Shown piece by piece: positions 9,374 through 18,101 of a DNA stretch of 64,000 nt (position 1 is its first letter; every line of letters starts with the position of its first letter). The position numbers and the translations under genes were made by a program. The notes beneath the pieces are model-generated. The model had not been told where the DNA came from. It saw nothing but the letters and a program-made list of their open reading frames with translations, and did no database searches. The stretch comes from Flavobacteriales bacterium (lineage in GTDB: Bacteria; Bacteroidota; Bacteroidia; NS11-12g; UBA9320), in the NCBI GenBank assembly GCA_020635355.1, contig JACJZW010000001.1, positions 124,001 through 188,000 on the forward strand, read 5' to 3'.

Positions 9374-10701
9374 AGCAGATAGAGAACGAGCAGATAGATG
9401 GAGCCTGCCAAAAGCATAAATAAGGCAGAATAGGGGAGAATGTGTTTGGCCTTTAGTCCGGTGATTCCCAATAAGGGCAAGGCCCAGAACGGTTGCAGCA
9501 TGTTGGTGAGCTGATCACCATACGCCAAAGCCATCACCACCTTTGACGGATTTACTCCAAGCGTTTTGGCCGCTTCGAGTAATATGGGCCCCTGAACCTG
9601 CCATTGCCCGCCACCGGACGGCACCAGGATATTGACAATTGAACTACTCAAATACGCGAAAAATGGAAATGATTGGGCCGTGCTGATCTCCGTAAAAAAC
9701 TCGGCAAATACCAGGAGCAATCCACTGTATTTCATAATTCCCATGATTCCTGCGTACAACGGAAATTGAATGAGGATACCGGTTGTTCCCCGGATGGCTC
9801 TCTCGGCGGCCTGGGTAAAGGAAAAGAGTGATCCGTGAAAAAGAAGGGCAAAACCGAACAGGATGAAGTTGATGGTGTCCAGATTAAAATAACCCAGCGC
9901 ATTATCGGTTTGCAGCATCTCTCGAAACGCTAATCCCAACATCATTAATCCCAAGGCGATTCCTAAAAGGCTGGTGTGGTCCAATCGTTCAGCCCCTTTT
10001 GCTTTTTTAGGTGCGGATGGCTTACCGGAGAGCTTGGGTAAACCGTCCGATTTGGATGGTTTGATGAGTCGGTTAAGAATATGGGCTGTAAGCGGCAGCG
10101 CGATGAGTACACCGATGGAAGCCAGTATATTGGGCATGGCCAATAAGGTGGATGAGACGGGTACTACACCCATTAACGCTTCCATGCTGTGACCGGCTTT
10201 TGCCACGGTGAGTGGAGCTGATCCGGATAAACCACCATGCCAAACCAATAACGATAGATAACCGCACGTCCCGAGCAGCCCATAGCTTACCCGAATGTGT
10301 TGTCGGCGGCAATGTTCTCCGACTTTACGGGCCAGAATGGCACCGAAAATCAGTCCCAATCCCCAGTTCACTAGTCCGGCGATTACCGAGAACAGGGAGA
10401 CCATGACAACCGCTGCAGAAGACGACGTGCATCTTGAGGTGATCCAATCAATCAGCAAACCGGACGGTTTGCTCAGGGCCAGAGTATGGCCCAACACCAG
10501 CATGATCATCATCTGCATGGTGAACGACAACAATTCCCAGAATCCTTTCTGCCAGGCCATTCCCACATCAACTATGGAATTATCTTGGGTGAACACCAGT
10601 GCAAGGACGGCCGTTAGTGCCGTTAATACCACAGCAATGGTTAAGGGGGAGGGGAGTACCCGTTGAACAAACTTCAAGTACGACTTAGTGAACGAACTCA
10701 T
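9370..10701 (-). CDS. AtoE-family short-chain fatty acid transporter
   Basis: 443 residues, around ten or eleven membrane segments. The sequence follows the AtoE family: a start like FVQRVLPSPLTIAVVLT, the motif WGLGLIFGAILARKVG, then VWHGGLSGSAPLTVA, and LVPSGGGQWQVQGP, a loop typical of C4/short-chain fatty acid uptake proteins. It should sit in the inner membrane and import short-chain fatty acids such as acetoacetate or butyrate. It overlaps fRMsr upstream (ATGA) and the GT-C-like gene downstream (TTGA). The 3-hydroxybutyryl-CoA dehydrogenase at 57.7 kb and the EtfAB genes at 32-33 kb would fit use of the acids, but they are not linked to it. Confidence 0.88.
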   Translation of the reverse strand: MSSFTKSYLKFVQRVLPSPLTIAVVLTALTAVLALVFTQDNSIVDVGMAWQKGFWELLSFTMQMMIMLVLGHTLALSKPSGLLIDWITSRCTSSSAAVVMVSLFSVIAGLVNWGLGLIFGAILARKVGEHCRRQHIRVSYGLLGTCGYLSLLVWHGGLSGSAPLTVAKAGHSMEALMGVVPVSSTLLAMPNILASIGVLIALPLTAHILNRLIKPSKSDGLPKLSGKPSAPKKAKGAERLDHTSLLGIALGLMMLGLAFREMLQTDNALGYFNLDTINFILFGFALLFHGSLFSFTQAAERAIRGTTGILIQFPLYAGIMGIMKYSGLLLVFAEFFTEISTAQSFPFFAYLSSSIVNILVPSGGGQWQVQGPILLEAAKTLGVNPSKVVMALAYGDQLTNMLQPFWALPLLGITGLKAKHILPYSALFMLLAGSIYLLVLYLL

Positions 10702-11147
10702 ATCAAGTTGACCAATTCCTCGAGATACGTTTTGTCTTCATGATCAAACGTGTTGTACGTTGAACTATCGATGTCCAACACATGGGTGACCTCTCCGTTT
10801 TTTATCACCGGAACCACAATTTCAGAACAGCTTTCTGCCGAGCAGGCAATATGTCCCTCAAATTGATGAACATTGGGTACCACAATGGTTTCCTTCCGTT
10901 TCCATGCCGATCCGCACACACCTTTTCCGTGGCCGATACGGGTACACGCCACCGGTCCCTGAAAGGGCCCAAGCACCAGTTCGTCACCCACCACCCTATA
11001 AAATCCGGTCCACCAAAATTCAAATGTTCGGTGCAACAAGGCGACGATGTTGGCCTGATTCGCCAACTCATCGGGTTCACCTTCCATAACCGCGCGCGCC
11101 TGCTTAATCAGGGATTCATATTGGGCAGATTTGTACGACTTTGTCAC
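10698..11147 (-). CDS. msrC: Free methionine-(R)-sulfoxide reductase (GAF domain)
   Basis: 149 residues forming a single GAF domain. Three Cys have the spacing of the Escherichia coli enzyme (84, 94, 118): here Cys68 (PVACTRIG), Cys78 (GKGVCGSAW) and Cys102 (GHIACSAES). A fourth at 107 is extra. The motif FWWTGFYRV and the DIDSS segment are also typical. The enzyme reduces free Met-R-O with thioredoxin; a thioredoxin reductase is encoded at 29.7 kb. The start is GTG at 11147; no better in-frame ATG exists. It is the first gene of the overlapping run fRMsr, atoE, GT-C-like, miaE. Confidence 0.92.
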   Translation of the reverse strand: MTKSYKSAQYESLIKQARAVMEGEPDELANQANIVALLHRTFEFWWTGFYRVVGDELVLGPFQGPVACTRIGHGKGVCGSAWKRKETIVVPNVHQFEGHIACSAESCSEIVVPVIKNGEVTHVLDIDSSTYNTFDHEDKTYLEELVNLI

Positions 11148-11268
11148 AGGACTTGATGAATTAAGGGTTAAGACAGTTTCAATTTTCGAAAAAATTAGCT
11201 ACATTGGAATGTGGTTTAGAGAATGTTATACATTTTCATTCCACAGAACGACTAAAATTACTACTACG

Positions 11269-11349
11269 ATGAATCCAAAGCACCTCCGAGTGTTGATTTT
11301 CGCGTTGATCTTTAACGCGATGGCACTCACCTACCTCGCACTCTTCTGA
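11269..11349 (+). CDS. Possible 26-residue membrane peptide
   Basis: A short ORF, MNPKHLRVLIFALIFNAMALTYLALF, here given as two parts: MNPKHLRVLIFAL then IFNAMALTYLALF. It has a basic N-terminus followed by one hydrophobic span, the form of a small membrane protein. It lies alone on the plus strand between two minus-strand genes, and a near-match to a -7 box (TACATTGG) lies upstream at about 11200. The ORF ends one base before the stop of the convergent hydrolase gene. No homology can be judged at this length, so this is a weak call. Confidence 0.3.
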   Translation: MNPKHLRVLIFALIFNAMALTYLALF

Positions 11350-12123
11350 TTACACCGTTATACGGAGACCGTCATAGGCCAATTCAATACCTTCAGGTAA
11401 CTCGGCGTTGACCTCATGGTGTTTCCCCAGTTGGTGGGAAATATGGGTGAAGAATGTTTTCTCGGCACCGATTTCCCGAGCAATGTCAAGCGCTTCATCC
11501 AGAGTGAAATGTGAGATATGTGACTCTCGTCTCAGCGCATTTAGCACCAATACCTTGCTTCCTCTGATCTTATCCATTTCCTCATTTGAGATGAAATTGG
11601 CATCCGTGATATACGTAAAATCCCCGATGCGAAATCCGTATACGGGCAACTTGTAGTGCAGAGTTTCAACGGGTATAAGCGAAAGTGATTGGACGGAAAA
11701 CGGACTTCCATCAATGGGATGCAAGATCGCTCTTGGAATTCCCGGGTAGCTGATTTCGGCGAACACATAATCAAAGTCCTTTCTCAGAATATGCTCAACA
11801 CGTTCATCCAGATACACATCCATATCTTTTTTCTGGATGAAGTTAAACGCCCGTATGTCATCAAAACCAGCCGTGTGATCTTTGTGGCCGTGGGTGAAAA
11901 CAACCGCATCCAATCGGGTAATGTGGTTGGCCAACATTTGTTGACGGAAATCCGGACCGGTATCAACCACAATGGAGGTTTGGCCATCACTTACATAGAT
12001 TGAACTCCGCAATCGGTTGTCCTTCGGGTTGGCCGATGTACACACGTCGCACGTACAGCCAATTAATGGTACACCCTGTGAGGTGCCGGTTCCTAAAAAG
12101 CAGATTTCCAGGGTGGCAGACAT
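11350..12123 (-). CDS. PhnP-like metallo-beta-lactamase-fold hydrolase
   Basis: 257 residues. The metal motif is THGHKDH at residues 77-83, preceded by VVDTGPDFRQQ and followed by TAGFDDIR, and later His residues are seen in THISHQLGKHHEV. The N-terminus has GTGTSQGVPLIGCTC with Cys at 23, 25 and 28, the structural zinc site known from PhnP. PhnP is a cyclic phosphodiesterase of phosphonate breakdown, but many Bacteroidota members of this group are found without phosphonate genes, as here, so the substrate is open. Cytoplasmic. The upstream patatin gene ends 46 nt away on the same strand. Confidence 0.85.
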   Translation of the reverse strand: MSATLEICFLGTGTSQGVPLIGCTCDVCTSANPKDNRLRSSIYVSDGQTSIVVDTGPDFRQQMLANHITRLDAVVFTHGHKDHTAGFDDIRAFNFIQKKDMDVYLDERVEHILRKDFDYVFAEISYPGIPRAILHPIDGSPFSVQSLSLIPVETLHYKLPVYGFRIGDFTYITDANFISNEEMDKIRGSKVLVLNALRRESHISHFTLDEALDIAREIGAEKTFFTHISHQLGKHHEVNAELPEGIELAYDGLRITV

Positions 12124-12169
12124 GGCACAAAAATGCTCCTTTCAACATGAAACCACAACCGGGGGCACA

Positions 12170-14065
12170 TCATTCAATGGAGATTTTTTCCAGCTGACGA
12201 TCAATATTGGCTCGCGCTTCCGAACTCAGGTACCAACCCAACGGGATGTTTTCATGATCTTCCCGAATCAGGTGTATCTCAGTAAGTTTATCGCCCCGCA
12301 ATTCAATCTGATCTTGTGCGCGTTCCAGAGCCAGGTTGCCCGTATTTTCCCAAATATTGGAAAAGGTCAGGACAGGTGAAGTTAATTCAAACAAACCGCG
12401 AACTGGTTCTTCCGATTGGGATGTCTTCGTGTTTCGAATGGCAATGAAGTGAAATCGAACCGGCAGTTGTTTTCGTTTACTGATTTCCAACAGGTATTCA
12501 TATACATCCATCATGGTTCCAACCCCAAGGTTCTCATAATAGCCGCCATCAACCAAACTACCCCAGATTTTTCCATCGGGAGTTTTGACCCGGGCGGGAG
12601 GCGTTAAGAACGGGAAGCGCGAACTCATTCCCACGGCGGTTGATATGGGATAATCCTGGCCGGTTTCAGCAACCAGATCCTTGATGTTGTCCAGATCCAA
12701 CTCGGTTAGAGACACATTACTCATCACAGCGCGGTAGCCTGATTCTACGTGGGTAGAGTTGAGCATAACCAACGGCATATCCATACTTGAGAACGATTGG
12801 ACAAAACCATCGGCCCAGTGGCCTTTCAGGTTCGGTGCGGCAGACGACCACGATTGTTCCCAGGAAAATTCCAACACCCGCATCCGGTCAAAGGAATACA
12901 CCGGAATGGGCAAAAAGCGTTGCAACATATCCTGGAACGTCAAGGCTCCCGTCACCGGAGCGAGGTAATCTTCCTTCAGCATTTCCCGGGAAACACGCCA
13001 CTGCTCATCAGGATTCATCTGGTGCGTGGCAGCTACAAGTGCCAAACTCAGCGAACCACCGGAAACACCACTCAAGGCATACATGTTGGTGGTGAAGTCG
13101 GGATAGGTGTCGTGTAATTTACGCACCACTCCGCTGGTCCAATACGCTGAACGGATGCCACCACCTTCAGCCATAACCAGGTATACGTTTAAGCTATCTC
13201 CAGTTGAACGATTTTTTACCCAATGGGTGAAGTGTTCTTCCAAACCGGGTCGATGTACCTCCCCGTTGACCGTGCGCAACTCATGGTTGTTATTGGTGAA
13301 TGAAAAAAGGAACAGCAACATCACCACGGTGAACGAGATGGGAAATCGGAGATATTTCTCCAGAAAGGTCAGCACGGAAGCCAGAATCAACCAACATCCG
13401 TATGCCAGCAGTACAATGGCTGCCGAACCTACGTATCGTGGGAATGAAATCGGAAAGTAGTACACGATGGCGAAGAGGGCCACCACAACCAACATTCTGA
13501 ACCAAATCCAACTGTGCTGTTTACTCCAAATGAAGCTGGCCGGATAGGATCCGTTTTTAATGGGAATGTAATCCGGAATAAACCGACCCCAATGTGGTTT
13601 ACGTGCGCGAATCCATACAATGAGTTGTTTTCGGACGTGGAGAAAAACGAAGATCCAGATAGCACTGCTCACCAACAGGTAGAAGAATGGATCCGTTTTG
13701 CCGTGGGCAATAAACACTCCCCAGGCCACGATCAAATACGGCACCATGGCCAAAAATCTTGGAACAAATACCTGGGCTCGAATGGAATAAGCCGGTTGAT
13801 AGCTCCAGAAGTTAAAGTGTGAAAAATGGAGAAAGGTGCGGGCTGATCGAAAGGTTTGCCAGGACCACCAACTAACCGCCAGGTAGGCCATGATGGTGTG
13901 CTGAAAGGTTACACCCGTGGCAGAAAGACTTAGAGTCGTTAGGATGTCCAATCCCTGATCAAATCGGCAAAAGGCAAAGTAGCCAATGACCATGAATAAA
14001 ATTACAAACCAACAGTTCTTGAGAACCAGGTAATAATTGGATATGAGTTGAAACGCCTTTCGCAC
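12170..14065 (-). CDS. Membrane-bound patatin-like phospholipase
   Basis: 631 residues. The first ~255 contain six or more hydrophobic segments. The rest is a patatin domain: the oxyanion loop GGGIR at about 301-305, the nucleophile elbow GVSGG with Ser335, and the catalytic Asp in DGGYYENLG at about 506. Patatin enzymes use a Ser-Asp dyad to hydrolyse phospholipid acyl chains. The fusion to a large N-terminal membrane part is the notable property; many bacterial patatins are soluble or carry a beta-barrel. The protein should sit in the inner membrane. Substrate and side of the membrane are unknown. Confidence 0.85.
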   Translation of the reverse strand: MRKAFQLISNYYLVLKNCWFVILFMVIGYFAFCRFDQGLDILTTLSLSATGVTFQHTIMAYLAVSWWSWQTFRSARTFLHFSHFNFWSYQPAYSIRAQVFVPRFLAMVPYLIVAWGVFIAHGKTDPFFYLLVSSAIWIFVFLHVRKQLIVWIRARKPHWGRFIPDYIPIKNGSYPASFIWSKQHSWIWFRMLVVVALFAIVYYFPISFPRYVGSAAIVLLAYGCWLILASVLTFLEKYLRFPISFTVVMLLFLFSFTNNNHELRTVNGEVHRPGLEEHFTHWVKNRSTGDSLNVYLVMAEGGGIRSAYWTSGVVRKLHDTYPDFTTNMYALSGVSGGSLSLALVAATHQMNPDEQWRVSREMLKEDYLAPVTGALTFQDMLQRFLPIPVYSFDRMRVLEFSWEQSWSSAAPNLKGHWADGFVQSFSSMDMPLVMLNSTHVESGYRAVMSNVSLTELDLDNIKDLVAETGQDYPISTAVGMSSRFPFLTPPARVKTPDGKIWGSLVDGGYYENLGVGTMMDVYEYLLEISKRKQLPVRFHFIAIRNTKTSQSEEPVRGLFELTSPVLTFSNIWENTGNLALERAQDQIELRGDKLTEIHLIREDHENIPLGWYLSSEARANIDRQLEKISIE

Positions 14066-14124
14066 AGCTTAGAACCCTTTAAGGTACTTGATTTTAAGCA
14101 AAGTTGTGTTGGAGTTCTGCAAGA

Positions 14125-15063
14125 TTAATAGAGCGTTTTTAGCTGAGTCAATATGTTGCGTTTTGTCTCAAATAACTTCAATAGGGAAGCGTTAATGGTG
14201 AGACGAATGTTATCCGGTTGAAATCCGGAAACGGCCAGATCCTGAATGTAGCTACCTTGAATGAAGTAGCGTTTGTATCGAACCAAAATTCCAAGTTCCA
14301 GCTGACTGTTTCCATCCAACAATTCGTATTGGCTCACCAGACCAATTTTTTCACTTCTAAACGTAACGCCCGCGCTCACGAAGGTGGATCCGCCCTGCAC
14401 GCTACCCAAAACAGAGGGTGCAATGGTAAGTTTCGGTAATACCGGTAGAAATCCGGCAGCCATGAAAGTGGCGTCCAGAGGGGAAGTCCGATCTTGATCG
14501 GAACGAATGGAGATATTGGGTTGATTGAGGTTTCTTGCGGTAAATCCCACGACGATGTTTTTGAGAAGCAAGGCTCCTCCAATGTTCACCCGTGCATAGC
14601 GCACGTCTTCCACAAAACCGGCCAGATTGGAACTGTCGGTCAAATATTCATACCCATCATAATCCGTAAATCGTTTACCGGCAGCAAGCGCCTCACCCAG
14701 TACCTTACTTTCAAACTGAACATCTCCAGCAACTTTGAGCAGTATTCCGGTTTTATCAATCAGATTTCGGGCGTATGAAAGTTGAAAACTCTTCCGATCA
14801 AAGTCGTCAATGTGTTGCTGATGTACCACAAAGCCCACATAATTTTTCGAGGCAAGAAGTCTGCTTTCAAACCCCAGATTCCAATCATTGCCCTTATGAC
14901 TCAGAATACGAAGTTGGTTGTACACTCCGGTAAATGCTGGATTAAGCTGATTGAGGGTGCTCCATTCCTTGCTTCTGGTAAAGTCAATGTCCTGAGCTTG
15001 TACCGAGAAAAAAGATGCGAACAGGACTCCAATGAACAGGAGTGTTTTGCGGATATTTTCCAT
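14125..15063 (-). CDS. PorP/SprF family type IX secretion membrane protein
   Basis: About 312 residues from the ATG at 15063 (MENIRKTLLFIGVLFASFF), which gives a clean signal peptide ending VQAQ; the longer frame from 15117 would bury it and precedes the -7 box at 15070-15077. After cleavage the protein begins with a segment containing STLNQLNPAFTG, the hallmark of PorP/SprF. The remainder is alternating beta strands ending in a lysine-rich strand pair, consistent with an outer-membrane barrel of the family. These proteins partner CHU_C type surface proteins in export and anchoring. No CHU_C gene is adjacent, unlike the usual arrangement. Confidence 0.9.
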   Translation of the reverse strand: MENIRKTLLFIGVLFASFFSVQAQDIDFTRSKEWSTLNQLNPAFTGVYNQLRILSHKGNDWNLGFESRLLASKNYVGFVVHQQHIDDFDRKSFQLSYARNLIDKTGILLKVAGDVQFESKVLGEALAAGKRFTDYDGYEYLTDSSNLAGFVEDVRYARVNIGGALLLKNIVVGFTARNLNQPNISIRSDQDRTSPLDATFMAAGFLPVLPKLTIAPSVLGSVQGGSTFVSAGVTFRSEKIGLVSQYELLDGNSQLELGILVRYKRYFIQGSYIQDLAVSGFQPDNIRLTINASLLKLFETKRNILTQLKTLY

Positions 15064-15069
15064 GGTATT

Positions 15070-15077
15070 CAAAGGTA
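15070..15077 (-). promoter_or_regulatory. -7 element (TACCTTTG) for porP/sprF-like gene
   Basis: Exact TAnnTTTG on the minus strand ending 6 nt before the ATG at 15063. A transcript initiating about 7 nt downstream would be leaderless or nearly so. It supports the choice of the shorter reading frame. Confidence 0.45.
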
Positions 15078-15130
15078 GACGAATGTTCAGAATGACCATC
15101 ATGACAACTGTCACCATGAAGATATCGGTG

Positions 15131-15138
15131 TACTTTTG
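15131..15138 (+). promoter_or_regulatory. -7 element (TACTTTTG) for CCA-type gene
   Basis: Exact TAnnTTTG on the plus strand ending 5 nt before the ATG at 15144. Together with the minus-strand box at 15070-15077 it makes an 80-bp divergent promoter region with both -7 boxes nearly touching the start codons. Confidence 0.45.
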
Positions 15139-15143
15139 CAGCC

Positions 15144-16565
15144 ATGTCCGAATCCCTCGAACACCATCTGCAACACCCTGTTTTTGCCGCTATTGCCAAG
15201 GCTGCTAAGCAACTGGATCAACCGGTGTATGTAGTTGGTGGATTTGTGCGCGACCTGCTGTTACAACGACCATGTAAGGATATCGATATTGTCACCGTAG
15301 GAGATGGACTTATTTTGGCTGAACAGGCGGCCCGTTTGCTCAAACCGTCGCTCACGGTATCTACCTTCAAGAATTTTGGAACGGCCCATTTCAACTATGA
15401 AGAGTATGACGTTGAATTTGTTGGGGCGCGAAAGGAATCGTATAGTCGGGACAGTCGGAACCCGGTGGTAGAGGCAGGTACCTTGGAAGACGATCAAAAT
15501 CGTCGTGATTTTACCATCAATGCATTGGCCATTAGCTTGAATGAATCCAACTTCGGAGAGCTTATTGATCCGTTCGATGGTTTAGCCGATTTGAACCAAA
15601 AACTGATTCGGACTCCCCTGGAACCAGCGGATACGTTTTCCGATGATCCCTTGAGGATGATGCGGGCCATTCGTTTTTCGTCTCAACTTAATTTTCGGAT
15701 AGATGAGATTACTTATGCCGGCATTGAAGAATCTGCGCAGCGCATAAAAATTGTATCTGCCGAGCGCATAACCGATGAGTTGAACAAGATCATTCTCAGT
15801 CCGGTTCCCTCCATCGGCTTTAAACTATTGTTCAATACGCGCATTCTGCACATCATTTTTCCTGAACTGGTTAAGCTGCACGGTGTGGAATTTCGCGATG
15901 GTAAAGGCCATAAAGACAATTTTTATCACACGCTCAAGGTCTTGGACAATGTAGCGGAGGTGAGCAACGATCTCTGGTTGAGATGGGCTGCACTGCTGCA
16001 CGATATTGCCAAACCGGCCACCAAAGCCTTTGATGAAGTTGAGGGGTGGACCTTTCACGGACATGAATTTCTAGGGATGAAGATGGTGAAGCCAATCTTC
16101 AGACGCATGCGATTGCCGCTGGATCAAAAGCTGAAGTACGTTCAAAAACTGGTACAACTTCACCTGAGACCCATTGCGCTTACCAAGGAAATTGTTACCG
16201 ATAGTGCGGTGCGCCGACTCATCTTTGATGCCGGGGATGATTTGGAAGATTTGTTGACCTTGTGTCGATGTGACATTACCTCCCGAAATCAGGAAAAGGT
16301 TGAACGTTTTAAACGCAATCTGGGAGAGGTTGAGAAGAAGGTTCGGGATGTGGAAGAACGCGACCGGATCAGGAATTTTCAACCCGTAGTGGATGGTCAG
16401 GAAATCATGGACCTGTTTGGACTTTCACCATCTCGGGAAGTGGGTTTATTGAAGAATGCCTTGAAGGATGCTGTTTTGGATGGGATAATCCGAAATAATC
16501 GTGAAGAGGCTATTAATTTTGTAGTCGAAAAAGGGAGGGAGCTTGGTCTTCAACCGGTCAATTAA
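15144..16565 (+). CDS. CCA tRNA nucleotidyltransferase / poly(A) polymerase family with HD domain
   Basis: 473 residues. The nucleotidyltransferase core is clear: VVGGFVRDLLL (residues 30-40), then DIDIV at 46-50 with the two metal-binding Asp, and RRDFTINALAI, followed by DPLRMMRAIRF. A C-terminal HD domain has WAALLHDIAKP near residue 285. The enzyme adds or repairs the 3' CCA end of tRNAs; the HD module acts as a phosphohydrolase in related proteins. The family also includes poly(A) polymerase, but the Bacteroidota single-copy form with HD is normally taken as the CCA enzyme. It is the first gene of a probable operon with the acidic protein and miaA. Confidence 0.9.
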   Translation: MSESLEHHLQHPVFAAIAKAAKQLDQPVYVVGGFVRDLLLQRPCKDIDIVTVGDGLILAEQAARLLKPSLTVSTFKNFGTAHFNYEEYDVEFVGARKESYSRDSRNPVVEAGTLEDDQNRRDFTINALAISLNESNFGELIDPFDGLADLNQKLIRTPLEPADTFSDDPLRMMRAIRFSSQLNFRIDEITYAGIEESAQRIKIVSAERITDELNKIILSPVPSIGFKLLFNTRILHIIFPELVKLHGVEFRDGKGHKDNFYHTLKVLDNVAEVSNDLWLRWAALLHDIAKPATKAFDEVEGWTFHGHEFLGMKMVKPIFRRMRLPLDQKLKYVQKLVQLHLRPIALTKEIVTDSAVRRLIFDAGDDLEDLLTLCRCDITSRNQEKVERFKRNLGEVEKKVRDVEERDRIRNFQPVVDGQEIMDLFGLSPSREVGLLKNALKDAVLDGIIRNNREEAINFVVEKGRELGLQPVN

Positions 16566-16573
16566 TGTAGGGA

Positions 16574-17176
16574 ATGATCATTTACAGGTTTAAAGTTCTT
16601 TTTGAAGATGTTGACGAGGTAGAACGCGTCATTGATATCCGAGCTGGACAAACGTTTCTGGATTTTTACAGAACCATTATTTCGAGTATTGGCTTTGACC
16701 CGGAAACCACGGGATCGTTTTTTAGTTCAGGCGACAATTGGCGTAAGGGGAAGGAAATTACCAATCGGGATGAAGAGGAAACGTTGCAGATGGCTGCAAC
16801 ACGATTGAACGCCATGGTAAACGATCCTCATCAAAAATTTCTACTCATTACCGATGATGAAATGGAGTGGACACTTCGGGTGCAACTCTTTAATATCTAT
16901 AAATCAGACGACGCAAACGGATTTCCTGTGTTGGTTAAATCTGTAGGTGAGGCACCGAAGCAAAAGAAAATTGTTCTGATTGGCAAAGCCACCAATGAAT
17001 TTGAAGAAATGGTAGATGGTATGGTGAGTGAGGATGAAGAAGTGGATACCAGTCAGATGGGGTTTGATGATGGGGGAGATGCCGATGACGAGGACGATAT
17101 GGATGTGGATATGGAAGAAGAGGATGATGACGACATGGACTCCGATGACGGAGACTATGATGAAGACGAGGATTGA
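16574..17176 (+). CDS. pRiA4b ORF-3-like protein with strongly acidic tail
   Basis: 200 residues. The N-terminal ~125 residues resemble the plasmid pRiA4b ORF-3/IS1096 TnpR-like family: MIIYRFKVLFEDVDEVERVIDI, then TFLDFYRTIISSIGF, later DEMEWTLRVQLFNIY. The function of the family is unknown and no transposase is nearby. The last ~55 residues are almost all Asp, Glu, Gly and Met, a disordered acidic tail. It begins 8 nt after the CCA-type gene and its TGA overlaps the TTG start of miaA, so the three genes probably work in one transcript, suggesting a link with tRNA processing. That link is inference from position only. Confidence 0.65.
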   Translation: MIIYRFKVLFEDVDEVERVIDIRAGQTFLDFYRTIISSIGFDPETTGSFFSSGDNWRKGKEITNRDEEETLQMAATRLNAMVNDPHQKFLLITDDEMEWTLRVQLFNIYKSDDANGFPVLVKSVGEAPKQKKIVLIGKATNEFEEMVDGMVSEDEEVDTSQMGFDDGGDADDEDDMDVDMEEEDDDDMDSDDGDYDEDED

Positions 17177-18093
17177 CACCCCAATTATCATCTGGTAAAT
17201 TCCTCATTGTTGTAGGCGGGCCCACCGCTTCCGGCAAAACATCCTGGGCCATTGAACTGGCCAATCATTTCAAAACAGAAATAATTTCAGCCGATTCCAG
17301 ACAATTTTATCGGGAATTGAACATTGGAGTTGCTCGTCCCTCTGAAGACGAATTACAGCAGGTTAACCATCACTTTATCGCTGATCGGTCTGTGCGGGAT
17401 GATTATTCTGCCGGGCAATTTGAACACGATGCACTCCAACGAATTGCATCCCTTCACCAGAGCCACGACGTGGTGGTGATGGTTGGTGGTAGTGGTTTAT
17501 TTATTCGCGCCGTGCTGTCTGGATTTCATCCGTCCCAAAACAACCCGGATGTTCGTTCCTCACTGCAATCCAGGTTTCAAGCAGAAGGGTTGGAAGGATT
17601 GGTGGAGGAATTAAAGCAGAAGGATCCGGAGAAGTCCTCTCAAATCGACTTAAAAAATCCACAACGTGTGATGCGAGCACTGGAACGACTCACTACGGAG
17701 GGGATTCTGCACGAAGAACAATATCAATCCACCTTATCACAACGACCATTTAGTGTGTTGGAAGTGGGGATTAACCACGATCGTTCAGTCTTATACGATC
17801 GGATTAACCAACGTGTGGATCAGATGATGAAAGATGGGTTGCTTGATGAGGTGAAGTCGTTAACAGCATTTAAAATGCGAACACCACTTAAGTCGGTTGG
17901 TTACACTGAATTATTTGATTATTTGGATGATCAGTGCACGTTGGTTGAAGCAGTGGAGCGTATTAAGCAAAACACCCGACGTTTTGCTAAACGACAATTG
18001 ACGTGGTTTCGAAACCAGAGTGATACCTGTTGGTATGAACCAACTCAAATGGATAATGCCATTTCAGACCTGCAGCGAAAAATGAAGCTATAA
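17173..18093 (+). CDS. miaA: tRNA dimethylallyltransferase MiaA
   Basis: 306 residues. The P-loop GGPTASGKT is at residues 15-23, then ISADSRQFYRELNIG with the catalytic Asp, DDYSAGQFEHDA, and VGGSGLFIRAVLSG, all MiaA signatures. The enzyme transfers a dimethylallyl group to A37 of tRNAs that read UNN codons, the substrate for later methylthiolation and, here, hydroxylation by MiaE (7.3-7.8 kb). The start is TTG at 17173 in the overlap TTGA with the stop of the acidic upstream gene; there is no in-frame ATG before the P-loop. Ends 8 nt before the convergent DUF5723 gene. Confidence 0.95.
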   Translation: MTPQLSSGKFLIVVGGPTASGKTSWAIELANHFKTEIISADSRQFYRELNIGVARPSEDELQQVNHHFIADRSVRDDYSAGQFEHDALQRIASLHQSHDVVVMVGGSGLFIRAVLSGFHPSQNNPDVRSSLQSRFQAEGLEGLVEELKQKDPEKSSQIDLKNPQRVMRALERLTTEGILHEEQYQSTLSQRPFSVLEVGINHDRSVLYDRINQRVDQMMKDGLLDEVKSLTAFKMRTPLKSVGYTELFDYLDDQCTLVEAVERIKQNTRRFAKRQLTWFRNQSDTCWYEPTQMDNAISDLQRKMKL

Positions 18094-18101
18094 TCAGTTA
18101 C

